6,180 nt of DNA from Candidatus Nomurabacteria bacterium (GTDB lineage Bacteria; Patescibacteriota; Minisyncoccia; Phycocordibacterales; UBA9973). The translations under genes were made by a program, and so were the position numbers. The DNA lies in NCBI GenBank assembly GCA_943356395.1, contig CALRFC010000039.1, positions 1 through 6,180 of the forward strand, read 5' to 3'. Under the pieces are notes generated by a model. It was not told where the DNA came from, searched no databases, and saw nothing but the letters and a program-made list of their open reading frames with translations. Below, in pieces: positions 5,358 to 6,180 of this stretch; positions within the stretch are counted from its first letter, which is position 1, and every line of letters starts with the position of its first letter.

Positions 5358-5386
5358 TTGTCGTAACATTTTTATTGTACGATAAT
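5358..5386 (+). promoter_or_regulatory. Promoter of the polylysine peptide gene
   Basis: TTGTCG (5358-5363), a 17-base spacer and GATAAT (5381-5386) predict a start near 5393, giving a leader of about 97 bases before the ATG at 5490. Confidence 0.55.
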
Positions 5387-5394
5387 AATGATAG

Positions 5395-5483
5395 CAGTAG
5401 TAATTTGTTGCAAAAAATTTTTTCACGACAAAAATTTTTTGTGCGGTCGTGTTACTACAGTACTTACTAAAGTAATCTTACTT
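5395..5483 (+). promoter_or_regulatory. Folded 5' leader of the polylysine gene
   Basis: GTAGTAA (5397-5403) faces TTACTAC (5452-5458), enclosing CACGAC (5424-5429) with GTCGTG (5446-5451). Two near-identical blocks of A5-6T6 occupy the interior. Further TTACT/AGTAA words at 5464-5475 and 5478-5483 could pair with the same partners, so alternative folds are possible right before the start codon. No Shine-Dalgarno sequence is seen. Confidence 0.4.
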
Positions 5484-5489
5484 AATACT

Positions 5490-5552
5490 ATGGCAGCAAA
5501 AAAGAAGGCAAAGAAAGGAAAGAAGAAGGCAGCTAAAAAGAAGCGCGCTTAA
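5490..5552 (+). CDS. 20-residue polylysine/alanine basic peptide
   Basis: This short frame reads ATG GCA GCA then mostly Lys codons to TAA. Composition is 11 Lys, 6 Ala, 1 Arg, 1 Gly and the initiator Met, with no acidic residue, arranged as KKK/KK/KKK/KKK blocks separated by small residues. It resembles the tail of histone H1-like bacterial proteins and would be expected to bind nucleic acid; that is inference. Support for reality comes from its own promoter, a long leader, a terminator 18 bases after the stop, and a second copy of its start region embedded as antisense in the RNase P RNA hairpin (4656-4681). Codons vary between AAA and AAG as in a translated sequence. The ribosome site is not of Shine-Dalgarno type. 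It might be only the short remnant of a longer basic protein. Confidence 0.65.
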   Translation: MAAKKKAKKGKKKAAKKKRA

Positions 5553-5570
5553 GCTTTTCTAAAAAATAAG

Positions 5571-5597
5571 AACCCCCCTATCAGGGGTTTTTATTTT
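5571..5597 (+). terminator. Terminator of the polylysine gene
   Basis: AACCCC (5571-5576) pairs with GGGGTT (5584-5589), or alternatively CCCCT with AGGGG, followed by TTTTTATTTT. It lies 18 bases beyond the stop codon. Confidence 0.8.
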
Positions 5598-5605
5598 GCC
5601 AAAGA

Positions 5606-5705
5606 TTAAGTTTTAGTTTTTAGGTTCTAGGGGCTAGTAGAAATTAAAATCGAATAACAAAATCCTTATCTTTTCCTAGAACCTAGCAACTAGAACCTAG
5701 AACCT
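5606..5705. repeat. CTAGAACCTAG iterated-word inverted repeat upstream of secA
   Basis: TAGGTTCTAGGGGCTAG (5621-5637) faces three to four copies of CTAGAACCTAG/CTAGCAACTAG at 5675-5705, separated by an AT-rich loop. This is a fourth example of an approximately 100-nt hairpin made of short repeated words, placed immediately before the secA promoter. Confidence 0.7.
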
Positions 5706-5724
5706 GTCCTCTCTACCTGATTCG

Positions 5725-5733
5725 TGCTAAAAT
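5725..5733 (+). promoter_or_regulatory. Extended -10 promoter candidate for secA
   Basis: TGCTAAAAT is a TGn-extended -10 (TAAAAT at 5728-5733). No good -35 is visible in the TGTCCT area. Start would fall at about 5740, leaving almost no leader before the ATG at 5745, so the mRNA may be nearly leaderless. Confidence 0.5.
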
Positions 5734-5744
5734 GCCAAAACGCT

Positions 5745-6180
5745 ATGTCATTACTCGGATTTTTAAAGGGCGACACTGATCGTAGCTATATACGATCCGT
5801 CCAATCAAAGGTGGAAAAAATCAACGCGCTCGAGGAGCGTTTTTCGGCCATGGCGGACGAGGCTTTTCCGGAAAAGACGCAAGAATTAAAAATGCGTTTG
5901 AACGACGGCGCAACGCTAGATGAGATTTTGCCCGAAGCATACGCGCTCGTGCGTGAAGCCTCGAAGCGCACACTCGGCCAGCGCCACTACGATGTCCAGC
6001 TCATCGGCGGCATCGCGCTTCACGAACGAAAAATCGCGGAGATGCGGACCGGTGAAGGAAAGACGCTCGTCGCCACATTGCCCGTCTATCTGAACGCACT
6101 CACGGGCAAAGGCGTTCATGTGGTGACAGTCAATGATTACCTGGCCAACCGCGATGCCCTTTGGATGGGCAAACTCTACA
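5745..6180 (+). CDS. secA: Preprotein translocase ATPase SecA, 3'-partial
   Basis: SecA is the cytoplasmic motor that pushes preproteins through SecYEG using ATP. The first 145 residues are present and the gene runs off the window; the family is usually 800-950 residues. Seen are an N-terminal helix region, TLDEILPEAYALVREASKR (58-75), the conserved RHYDVQLIGG (80-89), the Walker A stretch MRTGEGKT (100-107), and VVTVNDYLANRDALWMG (126-142), all in the order of the nucleotide-binding domain 1. The ATG at 5745 is chosen because the nearby ATG at 5732 is in another frame that stops soon. No Shine-Dalgarno sequence precedes it. No oddity in the visible part. Confidence 0.97.
   Translation, partial: MSLLGFLKGDTDRSYIRSVQSKVEKINALEERFSAMADEAFPEKTQELKMRLNDGATLDEILPEAYALVREASKRTLGQRHYDVQLIGGIALHERKIAEMRTGEGKTLVATLPVYLNALTGKGVHVVTVNDYLANRDALWMGKLY

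Noticed and set aside
5147..5358. Two overlapping reverse frames of 62-63 codons
   Set aside because: Both run through the 42-nt palindromic terminator and are charged low-complexity sequences without a promoter.
4786..5480. Possible replication origin (DnaA-box 9-mer, near-copy, AT-rich stretch)
   Set aside because: Only one perfect and one imperfect box 0.5 kb apart, with no dnaA, dnaN or rpmH nearby. Evidence is too thin.

Overview
The window looks like bacterial chromosome. Its style fits a Patescibacteria/CPR (Parcubacteria-like) lineage or a similar little-studied group. The reasons are codon-rich but non-proteobacterial housekeeping genes, a 20-residue polylysine peptide gene, starts without Shine-Dalgarno sequences, and intergenic spaces full of short iterated words folded into inverted repeats. 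This taxonomic guess is inference; RNase P RNA, SecA or NrdA phylogeny would settle it.

Layout: bases 1-2342 hold a nearly complete class I ribonucleotide reductase large subunit (nrdA, missing about 30 N-terminal residues), closed by a strong terminator. Bases 2447-2933 hold a reverse-strand, AT-rich orphan gene with its own perfect-looking promoter and terminator. Bases 3042-4046 encode the small subunit NrdB. It has Phe at the radical-tyrosine position and all six metal ligands, with the spacing of the Chlamydia trachomatis class Ic protein. NrdA and NrdB together would make deoxynucleotides, probably with a Mn/Fe rather than a tyrosyl-radical cofactor.

Bases 4174-4767 are RNase P RNA (rnpB) on the reverse strand, convergent with nrdB across a bidirectional terminator. 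At about 594 nt it is very long. Two extra hairpins explain the excess: a 97-nt iterated-repeat element (4289-4385) and a 79-nt hairpin (4622-4700). The loop of the second is a 20-nt exact antisense match (25 of 26 overall) to the start-codon region of a small gene 0.8 kb away.

Bases 4796-5570 have no large gene. They hold a promoter divergent from rnpB and sharing its -35 bases, a perfect DnaA-box 9-mer, a short terminated transcription unit, a hairpin repeat element, a probable structured RNA ending in a 42-nt perfect palindrome, and then the promoter, folded leader and gene of the polylysine peptide (5490-5552) with its terminator. After another iterated-word element, secA begins at 5745 and runs off the end.

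The most unusual signal is the link between the RNase P RNA loop and the start of the polylysine gene. Next are the four different iterated-word inverted repeats, one of them inside the catalytic RNA and one flanking the orphan gene between nrdA and nrdB.
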